Part shown: in pieces, positions 45,175-54,443 of the stretch | Layout: every line of letters starts with the position of its first letter | Numbering within the stretch: the stretch's first letter is position 1 | Origin: Streptomyces sp. NBC_01803 | GTDB lineage: Bacteria > Actinomycetota > Actinomycetes > Streptomycetales > Streptomycetaceae | Direction of reading: 5' to 3' | DNA: 64,000 bases | NCBI RefSeq assembly: GCF_035917415.1 | Contig: NZ_CP109073.1 | Span: 4,820,501-4,884,500, forward strand | The notes under the pieces: model-generated | Told to the model about the DNA's origin: nothing | The model's input: only the letters and a program-made list of their open reading frames with translations | Databases searched by the model: none | Position numbers and translations under genes: made by a program

Positions 45175-46235
45175 GGCAGATCCTCTTCTCCGGTGCCATC
45201 GGACTCTTCCTGACCCTGATCGGGACCCCGCTGCTCATCAAGCTGCTGGCCCGCAAGGGCTACGGCCAGTACATCCGGGACGACGGTCCTCGCGACCATC
45301 ACAGCAAGCGCGGCACGCCCACCATGGGCGGTATCGCGTTCATCCTGGCCACCCTGATCGCCTACGCGGCCACCAAGATCATGACCAGCGAACAGCCCAC
45401 GATCTCCGGGCTGTTGGTGCTGTTCCTGATGGCCGGCATGGGCCTGGTCGGCTTCCTGGACGACTACATCAAGATCGTCCGGCGGCGCAGCCTGGGCCTG
45501 CGGGCGGGCGCGAAGATGCTCGGCCAGTTCATCGTGGGCGTCACCTTCGCGATCCTCTCGCTGAACTTCGAGGACGCCCGCGAGCTCACCCCGGCCTCCA
45601 CCCACCTGTCGTTCACCCAGGACTTCGCCTGGAGCATCGGGCCGGTGCTCTTCGTGCTGTGGGCGCTGTTCATGATCCTGGCGATGTCCAACGGCGTGAA
45701 CCTCACCGACGGCCTGGACGGCCTGGCCACCGGCGCGTCCGTGATGGTGTTCGGCGCGTATGTCTTCATCGGTGTCTGGCAGTACGGCCAGACCTGCGCC
45801 GACATCACCACCGCCGGGGCCTCCTGCTACGAGGTGCGCGATCCGCTCGACGGCGCGATCGTCGCCGCCGCCCTGATGGGCGCCCTCTTCGGCTTCCTGT
45901 GGTGGAACACCTCGCCCGCCAAGATCTTCATGGGCGACACCGGCTCCCTCGCCCTGGGCGGCGCGCTGGCCGGCCTGGCCATCGTCTCCCGCACCGAGCT
46001 GCTGATGGCCGTCCTCGGCGGGCTGTTCGTCCTGATCACCATGTCGGTGGTGATCCAGGTCGGCTCCTTCCGGCTCACCGGCCGCCGCGTGTTCAAGATG
46101 GCGCCGCTCCAGCACCACTTCGAGCTCAAGGGCTGGAGCGAAGTCCTGGTCGTGGTCAGGTTCTGGATCATCCAGGGCATGTGCGTCATCGTCGGCATCG
46201 GCATCTTCTACGGGACCTGGGTGGCGGACTGGTGA
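45171..46235 (+). CDS. mraY: phospho-MurNAc-pentapeptide transferase (lipid I synthase)
   Basis: A 354-residue polytopic membrane enzyme (about ten helices) that moves phospho-MurNAc-pentapeptide onto undecaprenyl phosphate. Conserved acidic motifs appear in order: [20 protein letters not shown] and [12 protein letters not shown], followed by the HHFELKG loop. Coupled by 4-bp overlaps on both sides. A Cys-containing insertion ([13 protein letters not shown], about 205-217) is typical of Streptomyces. Confidence 0.95.
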   Translation: MRQILFSGAIGLFLTLIGTPLLIKLLARKGYGQYIRDDGPRDHHSKRGTPTMGGIAFILATLIAYAATKIMTSEQPTISGLLVLFLMAGMGLVGFLDDYIKIVRRRSLGLRAGAKMLGQFIVGVTFAILSLNFEDARELTPASTHLSFTQDFAWSIGPVLFVLWALFMILAMSNGVNLTDGLDGLATGASVMVFGAYVFIGVWQYGQTCADITTAGASCYEVRDPLDGAIVAAALMGALFGFLWWNTSPAKIFMGDTGSLALGGALAGLAIVSRTELLMAVLGGLFVLITMSVVIQVGSFRLTGRRVFKMAPLQHHFELKGWSEVLVVVRFWIIQGMCVIVGIGIFYGTWVADW

Positions 46236-47653
46236 CCACGCATCCGTCCTTCACCGGCCGGCGCGTCACCGTCGCCGGGCTGGGCGTGAGCGGCGTCAGC
46301 GCCGCCCGCGCCCTGGCCCGGCTCGGTGCCCACGTCACGGTCGTGGACGCGGGCGACGGCGAGCGGCAGCGCGCCCTGGCCGCCGACCTCGCCGCCGACG
46401 GCGTCGAGGTCAGGCCCGGGGACGGCGCGACGTTGCCCAAGGGCACCGAGCTGGTGGTCACCTCGCCCGGCTGGCGCCCGGACAGCCCGCTGTTCGCCGC
46501 CGCCGCGGCGGCCGGCGTGGAGGTCGTCGGGGACGTCGAGATCGCCTGGCGGCTGCGCGGCGAGAACGGGCCGCCCTGGCTCGCCGTCACCGGCACCAAC
46601 GGCAAGACCACGACGGTGCGGATGCTCGCCGCCATCCTCGACGCGGCGGGCCTGCGCACCGCTGCCGTCGGCAACATCGGCACCCCGATCATCGACACCG
46701 TCCTGGCCGACCCGCCCTACGACGTGCTGGCCGTGGAGCTGTCCAGCTACCAGCTGCACTGGGCGCCCTCGGTCCGCCCGCACTCGGCGGCCGTGCTGAA
46801 CCTCGCGCCCGACCACCTCGACTGGCACGGCTCGATGGCGGCGTACGCGGCCGACAAGGGCCGGATCTACGAGGGCAACCGGGTCGCCTGCGTCTACAAC
46901 GGCGCGGACCCGGCCACCGAGGCGCTGGTCCGCGAGGCCGACGTGGCGGAGGGCTGCCGGGCCATCGCCTTCACTCTGGGAGCCCCCGGCCTGTCCGAAC
47001 TCGGCGTCGTGGACGGCATCCTGGTCGACCGGGCCTTCGTCCCCGACCGGCGCCACCGGGCCCAGGAGCTGGCCGAGGTCTCCGATGTCGACCCGCCCGC
47101 CCCGCACAACATCGCCAACGCCCTGGCCGCCGCCGCCCTGGCCCGCGCCTACGGCGTGGAGCCCCGCGCGGTCCGGGACGGCCTGCGCGCCTTCCGCCCC
47201 GACGCCCACCGCATCGCGCACGTCGCGGACGTGGCGGGCGTGGCCTATGTGGACGACTCCAAGGCGACCAACACGCATGCCGCGCGGGCGTCCCTGAGCG
47301 CCTACGAGCCGGTCGTGTGGATCGCCGGCGGGCTGGCCAAGGGCGCCGCGTTCGACGACCTGGTGGCGGGCGCCGCCGGGCGGCTGCGCGGCGCGGTGCT
47401 CATCGGCGCCGACCGGCACCTCATCGCGGAGGCCCTGGCGCGACACGCCCCGGATGTCCCGGTCGTGGACCTCGCCCGGACGGACACTGGGGCGATGGCG
47501 GCGGCAGTGCGCGAGGCGGCCCGGCTCGCCCGCAGGGGGGACACCGTCCTGATGGCTCCGGCCTGTGCCTCGATGGACATGTTCACGAACTACAACGAGC
47601 GCGGCGACGCCTTCGCCACCGCCGTCCGCGACCTGGCAGGAGAAGAGCAGTAG
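46232..47653 (+). CDS. murD: UDP-MurNAc-L-Ala:D-Glu ligase
   Basis: A 473-residue Mur ligase adding D-Glu. It has an N-terminal Rossmann-like fold ([14 protein letters not shown]), the ATP loop [12 protein letters not shown], the central [12 protein letters not shown] and the C-terminal [14 protein letters not shown] 46232 overlaps the mraY stop by 4 bases. MurC is absent from this cluster, as is usual in Streptomyces. Confidence 0.95.
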   Translation: MTTHPSFTGRRVTVAGLGVSGVSAARALARLGAHVTVVDAGDGERQRALAADLAADGVEVRPGDGATLPKGTELVVTSPGWRPDSPLFAAAAAAGVEVVGDVEIAWRLRGENGPPWLAVTGTNGKTTTVRMLAAILDAAGLRTAAVGNIGTPIIDTVLADPPYDVLAVELSSYQLHWAPSVRPHSAAVLNLAPDHLDWHGSMAAYAADKGRIYEGNRVACVYNGADPATEALVREADVAEGCRAIAFTLGAPGLSELGVVDGILVDRAFVPDRRHRAQELAEVSDVDPPAPHNIANALAAAALARAYGVEPRAVRDGLRAFRPDAHRIAHVADVAGVAYVDDSKATNTHAARASLSAYEPVVWIAGGLAKGAAFDDLVAGAAGRLRGAVLIGADRHLIAEALARHAPDVPVVDLARTDTGAMAAAVREAARLARRGDTVLMAPACASMDMFTNYNERGDAFATAVRDLAGEEQ

Positions 47654-47693
47654 CCCGCGGACTCGCCGGCGCGGGACGAAGGAGGGGCCGACG

Positions 47694-49043
47694 ATGACGG
47701 CTGACCACCGGGCGACACCGCCCGCCGCGGCGAAGAGGGGCGTCGCCCGGGCCCCGGGACCCCGGTGGCGGGTGGCGCCCGCTTCGCGCCGGACGTTCGC
47801 GCCCCCGCGCCCGCGCGCGCCCCGCTTCGTCACGCGCGCACGGCGGGCCTGGGACCGGCCGCTGACGGCCTACTACGTCATCATGGGCACCGGTCTGCTC
47901 ATCACCCTGCTCGGCCTGGTGATGGTCTTCTCCGCCTCCCAGATCCAGGCGCTCCGCTACGACCTGCCCGCCACGTTCTACTTCCGCAAACAGCTGCTGG
48001 CCGCCGTCCTCGGCACCGGCCTGCTGTTCCTCGCCTCGCGGGTGCCCGTCCGGCTGCTGCGCGCTCTCACCTACCCGTTCCTCGCCTTCTCCGTCGTCCT
48101 GTTGCTCCTGGTCCAGGTGCCCGGCATCGGCGTCGAGGTCAACGGGTCCACCAACTGGATCGCGATCGGCGGCTCGTTCCAGCTCCAGCCCAGCGAGTTC
48201 GCCAAGCTGGCGCTCGTGCTCTGGGGCGCCGACCTGCTCGCCCGGAAGGGGGACAAGCGGCTGCTGACCCAGTGGCGGCACCTGCTGGTCCCGCTCGTCC
48301 CGGGCGCGCTGCTGGTCTGCGGACTGGTCATGGTCGGCGGCGACATGGGCACCGTGATGATCCTGACGGCCATCCTCTTCGGCCTGCTGTGGCTGGCGGG
48401 CGCGCCCACCCGGCTGTTCGCCGGGGTGCTGGCCGCCGCGGCCGTGCTCGGCGCGCTCTTCATCGCCACCAGCCCGCACCGGATGGACCGGCTGGCGTGC
48501 ATGGGCGCCACCGATCCCGGCGAGGGTGACCGCTGCTGGCAGGCGGTCCACGGGATCTACGCCCTGGCCTCGGGCGGGTGGTTCGGTTCCGGGCTCGGTG
48601 CCAGTGTGGAAAAATGGGGCGAACTCCCGGAGCCGCACACGGACTTCATCTTCGCCATCACCGGAGAGGAGCTCGGCCTGGCGGGTACGCTGTCGGTGCT
48701 CGCACTCTTCGCGGCTCTAGGCTATGCGGGTATCCGCGTGGCCGGACGCACGGAGGACCCCTTCGTGAGGTATGCCGCGGGAGGGGTGACGGCCTGGCTC
48801 ATGGTCCAGACCGTGATCAACATCGGCGCGGTGCTGGGTCTGCTGCCCATCGCCGGAGTGCCCCTGCCGCTGTTCTCCTACGGGGGTTCGGCCTTGCTGC
48901 CCACCATGTTCGCCGTCGGACTGCTGATCGCGTTCGCGCGCGGCGAGCCGGCGGCCAGGGCCGCCCTGGCCATGCGGGGACCCGGGCTCAGATGGAAGAC
49001 GATGGGACGGCGCGTGAGAAGGGCGCTGTCCGGAGAGCGGTGA
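47694..49043 (+). CDS. ftsW: septal peptidoglycan glycosyltransferase FtsW (SEDS)
   Basis: A 449-residue SEDS protein with about ten membrane helices after a 57-residue basic cytoplasmic N-terminus. Signature segments are GSTNWIAIGGSFQLQPSEFAK, GGDMGT, the ALASGGWFGSGLGAS loop, PEPHTDFIFAITGEELG and PLPLFSYGGSAL. It polymerises lipid II at the septum with FtsI. ATG 47694 follows GGAGGGGCC. Confidence 0.95.
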   Translation: MTADHRATPPAAAKRGVARAPGPRWRVAPASRRTFAPPRPRAPRFVTRARRAWDRPLTAYYVIMGTGLLITLLGLVMVFSASQIQALRYDLPATFYFRKQLLAAVLGTGLLFLASRVPVRLLRALTYPFLAFSVVLLLLVQVPGIGVEVNGSTNWIAIGGSFQLQPSEFAKLALVLWGADLLARKGDKRLLTQWRHLLVPLVPGALLVCGLVMVGGDMGTVMILTAILFGLLWLAGAPTRLFAGVLAAAAVLGALFIATSPHRMDRLACMGATDPGEGDRCWQAVHGIYALASGGWFGSGLGASVEKWGELPEPHTDFIFAITGEELGLAGTLSVLALFAALGYAGIRVAGRTEDPFVRYAAGGVTAWLMVQTVINIGAVLGLLPIAGVPLPLFSYGGSALLPTMFAVGLLIAFARGEPAARAALAMRGPGLRWKTMGRRVRRALSGER

Positions 49044-49049
49044 ATTTCG

Positions 49050-50141
49050 GTGCATGTAGTTCTCGCCGGCGGGGGGACCGCCGGGCACATCGAGCCCGCG
49101 CTCGCCCTCGCGGACGCCCTGCGCAGGCGCGATCCGACCGCGGGGGTCACGGCCCTCGGCACGGAACGCGGCCTGGAGACCCGGCTGGTGCCCGAGCGCG
49201 GTTACGAACTCGGCCTGATCCCCGCCGTGCCCCTGCCGCGCAAGCCGACCCCGGAGCTGATCACGGTGCCCGGCCGGCTGCGCGGCACGGTCAAGGCGGC
49301 CGAGGAGATCCTCGAACGTACCAAGGCGGACTGCGTGATCGGCTTCGGCGGCTACGTGGCGCTGCCCGGTTACCTGGCCGCCAAGCGCCTGCGGGTGCCG
49401 ATCGTGGTGCACGAGGCCAACGCCCGCCCCGGGCTCGCCAACCGGATCGGCGCGCGGTACACGAAGTACGTCGCCGTCTCCACGCCGGACAGCAAGCTGC
49501 GGCATGCCCGTTACGTCGGCATCCCGCTGCGCCGCTCGATCGCGACGCTGGACCGCTCGGCGCTCCGGCACGAGGCCCGCGCCTTCTTCGGCCTGGACGC
49601 CAACCTGCCGACGCTGCTGGTGTCCGGCGGCTCGCAGGGCGCCCGGCGGCTGAACGAGGTCATCGCGACGGTCGTCCCCCAGCTCCAGCGCTCCGGCGTC
49701 CAGGTGCTGCACGCGGTCGGCCCGAGGAACGAACTGCCGCAGGTCGACACCATGCCCGGAATGCCGCCCTACGTCCCGCTATCGTATGTGGACCGTATGG
49801 ACCTCGCGTACGCCGCGGCCGACATGATGCTCTGCCGCGCGGGCGCGATGACCGTCGCCGAACTTTCCGCCGTCGGGCTGCCCGCCGCCTACGTCCCGCT
49901 GCCGATCGGCAACGGCGAACAGCGGCTGAACGCCCAGCCGGTGGTCAAGGCCGGCGGCGGACTGCTGATCGACGACGCGGAGCTGACGCCGGAATGGGTC
50001 AGGAGCGCTGTCCTGCCGGTGCTCACCGACTCAGGACAGCTCCTGTCGATGTCCCGCGCCGCCGCCGAGTTCGGCCGCAGGGACTCGGACGATCTGCTGC
50101 TCGGCATGGTGTACGAAGCGATCGCGGCGCGCAGGGCGTAG
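49050..50141 (+). CDS. murG: lipid II synthase (UDP-GlcNAc transferase MurG)
   Basis: A 363-residue GT28 enzyme adding GlcNAc to lipid I. The glycine-rich loop GGGTAGHIEPALALA opens the protein. GFGGYVALPGY, HEANARPGLANR and SGGSQGARRLNE follow in order. GTG 49050 lies 6 bases after the ftsW stop, with GGAGAGCGG inside the ftsW end as ribosome binding site. Confidence 0.95.
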   Translation: MHVVLAGGGTAGHIEPALALADALRRRDPTAGVTALGTERGLETRLVPERGYELGLIPAVPLPRKPTPELITVPGRLRGTVKAAEEILERTKADCVIGFGGYVALPGYLAAKRLRVPIVVHEANARPGLANRIGARYTKYVAVSTPDSKLRHARYVGIPLRRSIATLDRSALRHEARAFFGLDANLPTLLVSGGSQGARRLNEVIATVVPQLQRSGVQVLHAVGPRNELPQVDTMPGMPPYVPLSYVDRMDLAYAAADMMLCRAGAMTVAELSAVGLPAAYVPLPIGNGEQRLNAQPVVKAGGGLLIDDAELTPEWVRSAVLPVLTDSGQLLSMSRAAAEFGRRDSDDLLLGMVYEAIAARRA

Positions 50142-50168
50142 CCGCGGACCCCGGGGAGATGAGGGAGC

Positions 50169-50984
50169 GTGGCCGGAGCGACGACCGCCCAGCGCGGCGG
50201 TGAGCGCCGCCAGCCGGACTCCGGCCCGCGGCCGTCCGTCCGGCGGCCCGGGCGCGGGCCGCGCCCGCTCCCGAGGCGCCCGCGCCTGCTGCTGCTGGTG
50301 CTGGTGCTCACCCTGGTGGTGGGCGGGTTTGGGACCTGGGTGCTGTACGGCTCGGACTGGCTGCGCGTGGAACGGGTCTCGGTGCGCTGGACCGAGGGCC
50401 CGCGGAAGCTGACGGAGGAGCGGATCCTGGCCGCCGCGGGCGTCTCCCTGGGCTCCCCGATGGCCTCCCTGGACCAGGATGCCGTGCGCGACCGGACCCT
50501 GGCGGCGCTGCCGCGTCTGGCGTCGGTGCAGGTGGTCCGGGGCTGGCCGCACGGGGTCTCGCTGAAGGTGCGGGAGCGCGAGGCGGAGGTGCTGATCCCG
50601 GACGGTGACGGTTACGCCGAGGTGGACGCCGACGGCGTCCGGTTCGGCGAGGTGGCGGAGGCGGTGGCAGGTGTGCCGCTGGTCGAACTCGACCTGGAGG
50701 ACAGTGCCAGCACGCGCCGTTTCGGCGAAGACCGCGTCCGCCGGGCGGCTGTGACGGTGGCCGCGGCCCTGCCGGAATCCGTCCGCCGCGACACCCGTGT
50801 CATCCGGGTCACCTCCTATGACTCCATCACCCTGGAGTTGTCGGGCGACCGCACCGTGCGGTGGGGAAGTGCGGAGGACTCGGCAGCCAAGGCCGAGGCA
50901 CTCGGCGTAGTCATGCATGCGGCCGACGACGCCCGCCACTTCAACGTCAGTGTGCCCACTGCCCCTGCGGTGGCGGGTGGTTGA
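50169..50984 (+). CDS. ftsQ: cell division protein FtsQ
   Basis: A 271-residue bitopic protein. The basic Pro/Arg-rich cytoplasmic N-terminus is followed by one helix (about 39-58, LLLLVLVLTLVVGGFGTW) and a POTRA domain (VERVSVRWTEGPRKLTEERILAAAG). The C-terminal beta domain has VQVVRGWPHGVSLKVREREAEVLI. It links early and late divisome proteins. FtsA is missing, as expected in actinobacteria. Confidence 0.93.
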   Translation: MAGATTAQRGGERRQPDSGPRPSVRRPGRGPRPLPRRPRLLLLVLVLTLVVGGFGTWVLYGSDWLRVERVSVRWTEGPRKLTEERILAAAGVSLGSPMASLDQDAVRDRTLAALPRLASVQVVRGWPHGVSLKVREREAEVLIPDGDGYAEVDADGVRFGEVAEAVAGVPLVELDLEDSASTRRFGEDRVRRAAVTVAAALPESVRRDTRVIRVTSYDSITLELSGDRTVRWGSAEDSAAKAEALGVVMHAADDARHFNVSVPTAPAVAGG

Positions 50985-51065
50985 CGTGCCCGGCGCGTGA
51001 TCACATAGGGTGAAAAGAAAAACAGGAGGTTCGGCGTGTTCGTTGAACGCGTACCACTTGTCGAC

Positions 51066-51136
51066 TTAGTGTCCGTTCCGAGGATTCCAAGGAACGGCAA
51101 GCACAGGTAACCCTAAACTTGAGCGTTAGGGTTCGG
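51066..51136 (+). promoter_or_regulatory. ftsZ upstream control region with two inverted repeats
   Basis: The first inverted repeat is CCGTTCC / GGAACGG (51073-51097 region). The second is AACCCTAA / TTAGGGTT (51109-51116 and 51126-51133, 9-base loop), repeated once more as TTAGGGTTCGGGG. The ftsQ-ftsZ gap is 244 bases, long for this cluster, and in Streptomyces it holds several ftsZ promoters, one sporulation-specific (established knowledge). A GACAC core (51198-51202), the WhiA recognition sequence, lies near the start. The exact promoters cannot be fixed by eye. Confidence 0.5.
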
Positions 51137-51228
51137 GGCGGCTTATCCGTCCGCCCCATCGGCATCAGTCGGCGCACTGCGGCACTCGCGGAGCGGCGAC
51201 ACGTAAATCGAGGCGAGAGGCCTTCGAC

Positions 51229-52473
51229 GTGGCAGCACCGCAGAACTACCTCGCAGTCATCAAGGTCGTCGGAATCGGCGGCGGTGGCGTCAACGCCATC
51301 AACCGGATGATCGAGGTCGGTCTCAAGGGCGTCGAGTTCATCGCGATCAACACCGATGCGCAGGCACTGCTGATGAGCGACGCCGACGTCAAGCTCGACG
51401 TCGGCCGTGAGCTCACCCGCGGGCTGGGCGCGGGCGCCAATCCGGATGTCGGGCGCAAGGCTGCCGAAGACCACCGTGAGGAGATCGAGGAGGTCCTGAA
51501 GGGGGCCGACATGGTCTTCGTCACCGCGGGCGAGGGCGGCGGCACCGGCACCGGGGGCGCACCGGTCGTGGCGAACATCGCACGCTCCCTGGGCGCGCTG
51601 ACCATCGGCGTGGTCACCCGTCCGTTCACCTTCGAGGGCCGTCGTCGCGCCAACCAGGCGGAGGACGGCATCGCCAGCCTCCGCGACGAGGTGGACACCC
51701 TCATCGTCATCCCCAACGACCGGCTGCTGTCCATCTCGGACCGCCAGGTCAGCGTGCTGGACGCCTTCAAGTCCGCCGACCAGGTCCTGCTGTCCGGCGT
51801 GCAGGGCATCACCGATCTCATCACCACGCCCGGCCTGATCAACCTGGACTTCGCCGATGTGAAGTCGGTGATGTCCGAGGCCGGTTCGGCCCTCATGGGC
51901 ATCGGCTCGGCCCGCGGTGACGACCGCGCGGTGGCCGCCGCCGAAATGGCCATCTCCTCCCCCCTGCTGGAGGCGTCGATCGACGGCGCCCGCGGCGTGC
52001 TGCTGTCCATCTCGGGCGGCTCCGACCTGGGCCTGTTCGAGATCAACGAGGCGGCACAGCTCGTCAGTGAGGCGGCCCACCCCGAGGCGAACATCATCTT
52101 CGGCGCCGTCATCGACGACGCGCTGGGCGACGAGGTCCGGGTCACGGTGATCGCCGCCGGCTTCGACGGCGGCCAGCCGCCGACCCGCACCCGGGACAAG
52201 GCGCTCGGGGGCTATGGCGCCAAGGACGAGCCGGCTCCCCCGAGCCAGGACCGCGTGCCGGCCGACACCGAGCCGGAGCGGCCCTCGTTCGGCGGCCTGG
52301 GCGCGCTGCCCTCGCGCGAGGCCGGCGTGCTGGCCGACCGCGACGGCGCCTCCGACTCCGCCGGCGACCCGGTCCGGGAGTCGCTGAAGGGCGGCACTCC
52401 GCAGGTTCCCTCGGCCCGTCCCTACGACGGTGGTCAGGTCGAGGAGCTCGACGTGCCAGACTTCCTTAAATAA
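51229..52473 (+). CDS. ftsZ: cell division GTPase FtsZ
   Basis: A 414-residue tubulin homologue that forms the Z-ring. GTP-binding GGGTGTG is at 103-109, the catalytic T7 loop is [11 protein letters not shown], and [12 protein letters not shown] lies near the N-terminus. After a disordered linker rich in Pro/Asp, the C-terminal peptide [11 protein letters not shown] is the SepF contact. GTG 51229 is preceded by GAGAGG. Confidence 0.97.
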   Translation: MAAPQNYLAVIKVVGIGGGGVNAINRMIEVGLKGVEFIAINTDAQALLMSDADVKLDVGRELTRGLGAGANPDVGRKAAEDHREEIEEVLKGADMVFVTAGEGGGTGTGGAPVVANIARSLGALTIGVVTRPFTFEGRRRANQAEDGIASLRDEVDTLIVIPNDRLLSISDRQVSVLDAFKSADQVLLSGVQGITDLITTPGLINLDFADVKSVMSEAGSALMGIGSARGDDRAVAAAEMAISSPLLEASIDGARGVLLSISGGSDLGLFEINEAAQLVSEAAHPEANIIFGAVIDDALGDEVRVTVIAAGFDGGQPPTRTRDKALGGYGAKDEPAPPSQDRVPADTEPERPSFGGLGALPSREAGVLADRDGASDSAGDPVRESLKGGTPQVPSARPYDGGQVEELDVPDFLK

Positions 52474-52508
52474 GCAAAGCTGTCTTACATGATCGAGGCC
52501 GGGCCTCA

Positions 52509-53240
52509 GTGATAGAACGCCACAGCGCGACGAGCGGCGCCCGCTTCGCCTTCACCGACCGGTGGGGCGGGGCGAGCGCCGCTCCGTATGACACGCTCAA
52601 CCTCGGCGGTGCGGTCGGTGACGACGCCGCGACCGTCCGCCACAACCGGGAGCTGGCTGCCAAGACGCTCGGCCTCGACCCGGCCGGGGTGCGCTGGATG
52701 CGCCAGGTGCACGGCCGGGAGGTCGTGATAGCCGACGATCTCGTGCCGGGGGAGGAGCCGCCCGAGGCGGACGGGGTGGTCACCGCGCGCAGGGGGCTCG
52801 CGCTCGCCGTTCTCACCGCCGACTGCACTCCGGTGCTGCTGGCCGACCCGGTCGCCGGAGTCGCGGGGGCCGCGCACGCCGGACGGCCCGGTCTGCTGAC
52901 GGGCGTCGTGCCCGCGACCGTGGCCGCGATGCGGGACCTTGGCGCCGAGCCGGGCCGGATCGTCGCCCGCACCGGGCCCGCGGTGTGCGGCCGTTGCTAC
53001 GAGGTGCCCGACGCGATGCGCCGGGAGGCCGGGCGGACGGTGCCGGGCTGCGCGGCCACTACCCGGTGGGGCACCCCGGCCATCGACATCCCGGCAGGTG
53101 TGCGGGAGCAGTTGGCCGGGTGCGGGATCACGGACATCACGCTCTCGCAGGTCTGCACTCTCGAATCGGCCGACCACTTCTCCTACCGCCGCGACCGGAC
53201 CACCGGCCGGCTGGCGAGTTATGTGTGGGTCGCACCGTGA
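52509..53240 (+). CDS. pgeF: peptidoglycan editing factor / YfiH-YlmD laccase-domain protein
   Basis: A 243-residue Cu/Zn-fold protein of the PgeF/YlmD family. The conserved active site is visible as MRQVHG, VLTADCTPVLL and AAHAGRPGLLTGV, then GPAVCGRCYEVP. The usual AAHAGWRG is changed to AAHAGRPG. The family edits wrong amino acids from peptidoglycan precursors in other bacteria. It follows ftsZ directly. Its TGA overlaps the first start of the repeated mini-ORFs (GTGA, 53237-53240). Confidence 0.9.
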   Translation: MIERHSATSGARFAFTDRWGGASAAPYDTLNLGGAVGDDAATVRHNRELAAKTLGLDPAGVRWMRQVHGREVVIADDLVPGEEPPEADGVVTARRGLALAVLTADCTPVLLADPVAGVAGAAHAGRPGLLTGVVPATVAAMRDLGAEPGRIVARTGPAVCGRCYEVPDAMRREAGRTVPGCAATTRWGTPAIDIPAGVREQLAGCGITDITLSQVCTLESADHFSYRRDRTTGRLASYVWVAP

Positions 53241-53329
53241 GCGTCGAGCGGCGGGCCGCCCGGTTGTGGGTTGTTTGTCTGCCGCGCGTTCGCCCGGCGG
53301 TCGGAGAAGCTCGCAAGGAGGCGGCGTGA
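53237..53329 (+). CDS. repeat mini-ORF 1 (30 residues)
   Basis: GTG start overlapping the pgeF stop, then 30 codons and TGA. The peptide begins MSVERRAARLWVVCLPRV and ends GEARKEAA. It has one Cys, one Trp and a net positive charge. No ribosome binding site lies in front of this first copy, so expression would depend on termination-reinitiation after pgeF. No family is known to me. Confidence 0.35.
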   Translation: MSVERRAARLWVVCLPRVRPAVGEARKEAA

Positions 53330-53418
53330 GCGTCGAGCGGCGGGCCGCCCGGTTGTGGGTTGTTTGTCTGCCGCGCGTTCGCCCGGCGGTCGGAGAAGCT
53401 CGCAAGGAGGCGGCGTGA
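53326..53418 (+). CDS. repeat mini-ORF 2 (30 residues)
   Basis: Same peptide as mini-ORF 1. Its GTG overlaps the stop of mini-ORF 1 (GTGA), and AAGGAGG lies 4 bases upstream, inside unit 1. Confidence 0.35.
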   Translation: MSVERRAARLWVVCLPRVRPAVGEARKEAA

Positions 53419-53507
53419 GCGTCGAGCGGCGGGCCGCCCGGTTGTGGGTTGTTTGTCTGCCGCGCGTTCGCCCGGCGGTCGGAGAAGCTCGCAAGGAGGC
53501 GGCGTGA
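53415..53507 (+). CDS. repeat mini-ORF 3 (30 residues)
   Basis: Same peptide and same arrangement as mini-ORF 2, coupled by GTGA at 53415-53418. Confidence 0.35.
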   Translation: MSVERRAARLWVVCLPRVRPAVGEARKEAA

Positions 53508-53596
53508 GCGTCGAGCGGCGGGCCGCCCGGTTGTGGGTTGTTTGTCTGCCGCGCGTTCGCCCGGCGGTCGGAGAAGCTCGCAAGGAGGCGCGGTGA
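53504..53596 (+). CDS. repeat mini-ORF 4 (30 residues)
   Basis: As mini-ORF 3, but the last residue is Arg instead of Ala because of the local GC/CG swap. Its stop (TGA 53594-53596) overlaps the GTG of yggS (53593), so the chain of coupled frames runs from pgeF through to yggS. Confidence 0.35.
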   Translation: MSVERRAARLWVVCLPRVRPAVGEARKEAR

Positions 53597-54321
53597 GCGT
53601 CGAGCGGCGCGAGGTCGAACTGGCCGCCAACCTCGCTCGGGTGGAGGAGCGCATCACCCGCGCTTGTGACGCGGCGGGGCGCGAACGCGCGGACGTGACC
53701 CTGGTCGTCGTCACCAAGACCTATCCCGTCGAGGACGTCCGGCTGCTGGCGGAGCTCGGTGTGCGGGAGTTCGCCGAGAACCGGGACCAGGAGGCGGCGG
53801 CCAAGGCCGCCGCGTGCGCCGATCTCGGTCTGAGCTGGCACTTCGTCGGGCAGTTGCAGACGAACAAGGCCCGCTCGGTGGCCGGATACGCGGACTACGT
53901 GCACTCCGTGGACCGGGCGCGGCTCGTCACCGCGCTCTCCGCGGCGGTGGTGCATTCCGGCCGCGCGCCTCTGAACTGCCTCGTGCAGGTCGCGTTGGAG
54001 AAGGAGTCCGGGCACGAGGGCGGCCGGGGCGGGGTGGCACCCGGTCACGTGGCGGAGTTGGCGGCGGCGGTGGCCGCGGCCCCGGGGCTGCGGCTGGCCG
54101 GGGTGATGACGGTCGCGCCCCTGGTGGGTGTCCACGCCGGGAACCCCGGGGCGGCGTTCGAGCGTTTGAAGGAAATCGCGAGGAACCTGCGCTCGATCGA
54201 TCCGGCTGCGAACATGGTCTCGGCAGGAATGAGCGGGGACTTGGAGGAGGCGATCGTGGCCGGGGCGACACACGTGCGCGTCGGCAGCGCGGTGCTCGGA
54301 GTCCGTGCCGCCCTCGGGTAA
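53593..54321 (+). CDS. yggS: YggS-family PLP homeostasis protein
   Basis: A 242-residue PLP-binding protein of the YggS/PROSC family, with the PLP Lys in LVVVTKTYPVEDV, then EFAENRDQEAAAK, WHFVGQLQTNKAR and the closing SAGMSGDLEEAIVAGATHVRVG. It keeps pyridoxal phosphate pools balanced and is a usual dcw neighbour. The start at GTG 53593 (MSVERREVELAAN) follows AAGGAGG; upstream open frames are the repeats. Its first 17 bases equal the start of each repeat unit. Confidence 0.93.
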   Translation: MSVERREVELAANLARVEERITRACDAAGRERADVTLVVVTKTYPVEDVRLLAELGVREFAENRDQEAAAKAAACADLGLSWHFVGQLQTNKARSVAGYADYVHSVDRARLVTALSAAVVHSGRAPLNCLVQVALEKESGHEGGRGGVAPGHVAELAAAVAAAPGLRLAGVMTVAPLVGVHAGNPGAAFERLKEIARNLRSIDPAANMVSAGMSGDLEEAIVAGATHVRVGSAVLGVRAALG

Positions 54322-54443
54322 CGTCGCCAAGCGAGGGGCCACAGTCGAAAATATGGTGAATCCCGGAAATTTCGGGCAGATTACGTGGATCCACCCCGCC
54401 GGGAGGGCGGAGCCGATCCACCACAGAGCGGAGGACGCAGTCG

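Larger units (their letters stand above)
53237..53592 (+). repeat. four tandem 89-bp units between pgeF and yggS
   Basis: Units begin at 53237, 53326, 53415 and 53504. The first three are identical and the last differs only by GC to CG near its end. Each begins GTGAGCGTCGAGCGGCG, the same 17 bases with which the true yggS start begins at 53593, and ends with AAGGAGG four or five bases before the next GTG. Because 89 is not a multiple of three, the frame shifts per unit, and a 4-bp GTGA overlap restores coupling. There are no spacers, so it is not CRISPR. Confidence 0.97.

Noticed and set aside
53237..53592. Tandem repeats as a CRISPR array
   Set aside because: The units abut directly with no spacers, and no cas genes are near.
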